From: Bifidobacterium breve
Lineage (GTDB): Bacteria > Actinomycetota > Acidimicrobiia > Acidimicrobiales > Ilumatobacteraceae
Reading direction: 5' to 3'
DNA: 6,549 nt
Assembly (NCBI GenBank): GCA_945889575.1
Contig: CAMDBY010000095.1
Coordinates: 1-6,549 of the forward strand
Below the pieces are notes generated by a model, which was not told where the DNA came from, did not search any database, and worked only from the letters and a program-made list of their open reading frames with translations. Of the stretch, positions 3,538-6,549 are shown one piece after another. The position numbers were made by a program, and so were the translations under genes. Every line of letters starts with the position of its first letter. The stretch's first letter is position 1.

Positions 3538-6063
3538 GTGAGCCACCTTAATAATCCCTTTCGCCTCCCCCGCACCGTTATGCCTTCTCGCTACGAGGTG
3601 TCTCTGACCCCAGATCTTGATGCAGCGTCATTTACGGGCACTGTTCTCATCTCTGCTCAGGCAACAGAAGCAGTATCCGAAATTGTTGTTAATGCGATTG
3701 AACTAGAGATTGCATCGGTCACCGTCAATGGCACCGCTGCCTCATTCACATTGCATGAAGAATCAGAACGCCTCATTATTAGCTCTGACGTTGCCCAAGG
3801 GCCATGCAACATTGCAATTTCATTCACTGGCATTCTGAATGACAAATTGCGTGGCTTTTACCGGTCAACATTTACTGATGACGCTGGTGTTGTTCGCACA
3901 ATCGCCACAACCCAAATGCAATCCACCGATTGCCGTCGTGCATTCCCCTGCTTCGACGAACCTGATTTCAAAGCCGTGTTTGCAATTGATCTCACCATCA
4001 AAAGTGAGTTCCTTGCTGTGTCAAACAGCAGCGAAACAAAACGTGAAGTTCTTGCAAATGGCCTCACACGTATTTGGTTTGCAGACACCATGATCATGTC
4101 CACTTATTTAGTGGCGTTTGTTGTTGGACCGCTCGAGGCAACCGAAACAGAAATGGTGGGTGACATCGCAGTGCGCATCATTCATGTGCCCGGGAAATCT
4201 CACCTCACCGAATTCGGTATGCGCGCCGGAACATTTGCCCTTGATTGGTTTCAGACCTACTACGGAGTTCCCTACCCAAGCGACAAGGTAGACCTTCTTG
4301 CTCTGCCAGACTTTGCTGCTGGTGCCATGGAGAACATGGGGTGCATCACGTTCCGTGAAGTGCTGCTGCTGGTTGACCCTGAAACATCAACACAAGTCGA
4401 ACAAGAACTGGTAGCGCTAGTTGTTGCCCATGAACTTGCACACATGTGGTTCGGCGACCTTGTCACCATGCGTTGGTGGAATGGCATCTGGCTGAACGAA
4501 GCATTTGCAACATTTATGGAATATGCAGCATGCGATGCATTCATGCCGCAGTGGCAACTATGGACCACATTTGGTCTTGACCGCAGTGCCGCTTTCGATG
4601 TTGACTCGTTGCACTCAACGCGCACCATCGAGTTTCCTGTTAACTCCCCTGCTGATGCAGACGGCATGTTCGATGTGCTCACGTATCAAAAGGGCGGCGC
4701 CATCCTGCGCATGCTCGAGCAATACATTGGGCCCGACAGGTTTCGCGCAGGTGTTAGCCACTATTTGAAGACTCACGCATACGGCAACACAGAGACCAAT
4801 GACCTGTGGGATGCAATTGAGCATGTCGTCACCACTGATGGTGGCCCTATCGTGCCCGTACGTCGCCTGATGGACTCTTGGATCTGGCAAGCCGGATACC
4901 CATTGATTTCAGTGCGAATTGATGGAAGTGACGTAGTGCTGTCTCAGCGTCAGTTCACCTTCGACAACAGCCCTGATGCCACGTTGTGGGTCGTACCCAT
5001 CCACGTGCGTATCGGCAATGCAACGAGCAAGGTTCTGCTTGAGACAGACGAAATGCGTATCCCACTCTCAGACACCACAGCCACAATTGTGGTTAACGCC
5101 AACGGCCCAGGGTTCTTTCGCATTGAATATTCGGCTGATCTCTTGTCGCGCATAACTGGTTCAACATTGTCTTCGCTAGACACTCTTGAGCGCTACAACT
5201 TGGTCGATGATGCATGGAACGCAGTCGTTGCGGGCGCCATGAGTTCAGATGCATACATCACATTCCTTCAAGGTTTCACCAATGAACACGATCTTGCTGT
5301 GTGGCAAACAATTGCGGCATCGCTCAAGTCATTGTCACGCATTGTGCCAACAGATTCTGAGCCAGCGTTTGCTACTTTCGTCAAGACATTGGTTACTCCA
5401 GCACTTGCCCACTTCGGATGGAAGCCAGTAGCTGGTGAAGAAGACTTGGTCGCAAAACTTCGCGGCCTTATTGTGCAACTCTTGGCTATTCACGGGAAAG
5501 ATGCCGATGCACAGCGTCAATGCCGTGACATCTTGTTCAACAACACCGTCACTGAACCAGAACTTGTCGCTGCTGCAACAAACGTGGTGGCAGCTACTGG
5601 CGATGCCGCAGATTACGAATGGTTCCTTGGTCGCTACCGCGACCCATCGACACCGCAAGAACAAATTCGCATGCTGTATGCACTTGCTGAGTTTGACAAT
5701 GCAGAACTGATTGCCCGCACATGTGATTTCGCACTTACCAGCGAAGTCAAAACTCAGAATGCCCCGTTCTTGCTGAACCGTTGTATTGCAAACCGTAAGC
5801 ACGGAGAACAGGCTTGGAACTTTGTTCGCCAAAACTGGCAGCATGCAAATGACACCTTTCCTGGCAACACCATTATTCGCATGGCAAGCTCAACGTCAAC
5901 CTTGAACTCAGACGCAATGGAAGCAGATATCCAATCGTTCTTCTCCGAACACCCCATCGCACAGGCCAGCAAAACACTTGATCAAGTTCTTGAGCGTCAG
6001 CGCGTCAATCCGGGTCTTCGCCGTCGTGAAGCAGACATCGTTGCTGATGCACTAAAGGCCTAA
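3538..6063 (+). CDS. pepN: M1-family zinc aminopeptidase (aminopeptidase N)
   Basis: A metallo-aminopeptidase that removes N-terminal residues from peptides, probably in the cytoplasm, since no signal peptide or membrane anchor is visible. The length (841 residues) is typical. The N-terminal beta domain (about 10-200) contains QMQSTDCRRAFPCFDEPDFK (126-145). The thermolysin-like domain has the exopeptidase motif GAMEN (262-266) and the zinc site HELAH (298-302), with the third ligand Glu321 after the usual 18 residues (WLNEAF). The catalytic Tyr is Tyr383 in LTYQKGG. A small beta domain (about 455-540) leads to an ERAP1-like helical C-terminal domain (about 525-830), opening with GPGFFRIEY and followed by helical repeats. 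All key residues are present, so it should be active. The GTG start is chosen because FRLPRTVMPSRYEVSLTPDL (8-27) matches the family N-terminus. TAACCT lies 7 nt upstream and there is no Shine-Dalgarno sequence. The transporter gene begins 1 nt after the stop, suggesting co-transcription. Confidence 0.96.
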   Translation: MSHLNNPFRLPRTVMPSRYEVSLTPDLDAASFTGTVLISAQATEAVSEIVVNAIELEIASVTVNGTAASFTLHEESERLIISSDVAQGPCNIAISFTGILNDKLRGFYRSTFTDDAGVVRTIATTQMQSTDCRRAFPCFDEPDFKAVFAIDLTIKSEFLAVSNSSETKREVLANGLTRIWFADTMIMSTYLVAFVVGPLEATETEMVGDIAVRIIHVPGKSHLTEFGMRAGTFALDWFQTYYGVPYPSDKVDLLALPDFAAGAMENMGCITFREVLLLVDPETSTQVEQELVALVVAHELAHMWFGDLVTMRWWNGIWLNEAFATFMEYAACDAFMPQWQLWTTFGLDRSAAFDVDSLHSTRTIEFPVNSPADADGMFDVLTYQKGGAILRMLEQYIGPDRFRAGVSHYLKTHAYGNTETNDLWDAIEHVVTTDGGPIVPVRRLMDSWIWQAGYPLISVRIDGSDVVLSQRQFTFDNSPDATLWVVPIHVRIGNATSKVLLETDEMRIPLSDTTATIVVNANGPGFFRIEYSADLLSRITGSTLSSLDTLERYNLVDDAWNAVVAGAMSSDAYITFLQGFTNEHDLAVWQTIAASLKSLSRIVPTDSEPAFATFVKTLVTPALAHFGWKPVAGEEDLVAKLRGLIVQLLAIHGKDADAQRQCRDILFNNTVTEPELVAAATNVVAATGDAADYEWFLGRYRDPSTPQEQIRMLYALAEFDNAELIARTCDFALTSEVKTQNAPFLLNRCIANRKHGEQAWNFVRQNWQHANDTFPGNTIIRMASSTSTLNSDAMEADIQSFFSEHPIAQASKTLDQVLERQRVNPGLRRREADIVADALKA
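6054..6058 (+). promoter_or_regulatory. Shine-Dalgarno-like AAAGG that supports an ATC start
   Basis: AAAGG lies inside the last codons of the aminopeptidase gene and ends 6 nt before the ATC at 6065, a normal ribosome-binding distance. It is the main support for initiation at that rare codon, together with the open frame starting just after the TAA at 6053-6055. Termination of aminopeptidase translation at 6061-6063 could also deliver ribosomes to this site. Confidence 0.4.
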
Positions 6064-6064
6064 C

Positions 6065-6549
6065 ATCGCCTTTCTTCCCGCCTCTGCAAGTTCTGACGCA
6101 AAGCTCCTCATCGCTACACGTGGTGTGCGGGCATTTGTAGACGGCATTGCGTATGTGGTGTTACCCGCATTTCTTTTACACCTTGGTTTCTCAGGCGTGC
6201 AGGTCGGCGCAGTTGTCACTGCTTCACTTTTAGGTTCTGCCACACTCACATTGGCAGTGGGCGTCTCGGCGCACCGTTTTTCCATTGAACGATTGCTCGC
6301 ATACTCCTCATGGCTGATGGTGGTCACCGGAATTGCCTTTGGCCTCAGCACGCCATTCATCGTGTTGCTCATTGTCGCTGCTGTTGGCACTATGAACCCC
6401 AGCGCAGGCGACGTCAGTGTGTTCCTTCCGCTTGAACAAGCAACATTGTCAGCCACGGTGACCGATTCTGATCGCACGGGCATCTTTGCAGTCTTCAACT
6501 TGGTGGGCTCTCTCGTTGGTGCCGTCGGCGCACTGTGCGCAGGTATCCC
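6065..6549 (+). CDS. Major facilitator superfamily transporter, N-terminal part, apparent ATC start
   Basis: An integral inner-membrane transporter, cut by the window end after about 161 codons; the substrate is unknown. The translation has the MFS look: KLLIATRGVRAFVDG at 13-27 leads into the first membrane helix (about 23-40), with further helices at about 44-66, 77-95, 98-112 and 140-161. A loop after the second helix (AHRF, 69-72) sits where the MFS cytoplasmic motif A is expected but is degenerate. MNPSAGDVSVFLPLEQATL (110-128) resembles a conserved part of drug/sugar-type MFS proteins. The frame is closed by TAA at 6053-6055 and contains no ATG, GTG, TTG or CTG before GTG at 6125. Starting at 6125 would remove residues that look conserved ahead of helix 1. 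The ATC at 6065, 6 nt after AAAGG and 1 nt past the aminopeptidase stop, is therefore the likeliest start. A sequence error turning ATG into ATC is possible. Confidence 0.82.
   Translation, partial: MAFLPASASSDAKLLIATRGVRAFVDGIAYVVLPAFLLHLGFSGVQVGAVVTASLLGSATLTLAVGVSAHRFSIERLLAYSSWLMVVTGIAFGLSTPFIVLLIVAAVGTMNPSAGDVSVFLPLEQATLSATVTDSDRTGIFAVFNLVGSLVGAVGALCAGI

Noticed and set aside
3580..3582. Internal ATG as the aminopeptidase start
   Set aside because: It would remove the FRLPRTV residues that match the M1 family N-terminus; the GTG at 3538 keeps them and has a suitable -10 hexamer.
5335..5844. A 169-codon minus-strand open frame within the aminopeptidase gene
   Set aside because: It is Cys-rich with no motif and lies opposite the continuous ERAP1-like C-terminal domain.
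6052..6498. A 148-codon minus-strand open frame opposite the transporter
   Set aside because: The plus strand encodes clear MFS helices over the same bases. The antisense translation is low in hydrophobic structure and rich in Thr/Ala/Arg, typical of a shadow frame.

Overview
This 6.5 kb stretch is a densely packed bacterial chromosome segment with medium GC (about half by eye, not counted). The organism looks like an actinobacterium, and a mid-GC, streamlined member of the Acidimicrobiia would fit. The reasons are actinobacterial-style enoyl-CoA hydratase paralogues, an M1 aminopeptidase with an ERAP-type C-terminal domain, almost no Shine-Dalgarno sequences, and TANNNT -10 hexamers 6-8 nt before several start codons, as in leaderless actinobacterial genes. 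The taxon is an inference.

Layout. Positions 1-450 hold the C-terminal end of an unrecognised, possibly extracellular protein. It overlaps tail to tail by 14 bp with a crotonase-family gene on the minus strand (437-1192). A 60-bp divergent region separates that gene from a second crotonase paralogue on the plus strand (1253-2035). Three bases later, convergent, lies queF (2039-2431, minus), the 7-cyano-7-deazaguanine reductase of queuosine synthesis. Upstream of queF on the same strand is a PfkB/ribokinase-family kinase of adenosine-kinase type (2451-3491). A second divergent region of about 46 bp leads to a full-length M1 aminopeptidase N (3538-6063, plus). A major facilitator transporter begins one base after its stop and runs off the window (6065-6549).

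How the genes may work together. The divergent crotonases probably serve acyl-CoA metabolism. Both lack one or both of the classical catalytic glutamates, so their exact reactions are uncertain. queF with the kinase, and the aminopeptidase with the transporter, look like two-gene transcription units. Every position is coding apart from short gaps of 1-60 bp.

Most notable. The same octamer, CTACGGTA, sits in both divergent promoter regions. Its core TACGGTA reads as a TANNNT -10 hexamer on both strands. In each region it is placed so that one flanking gene would be leaderless or nearly so, which suggests bidirectional promoters. Other points are an apparent AUC start for the transporter and a QueF that lacks the active-site His and the second Cys expected by family comparison. 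I saw no mobile element, CRISPR array, RNA gene or clearly new multi-gene system.
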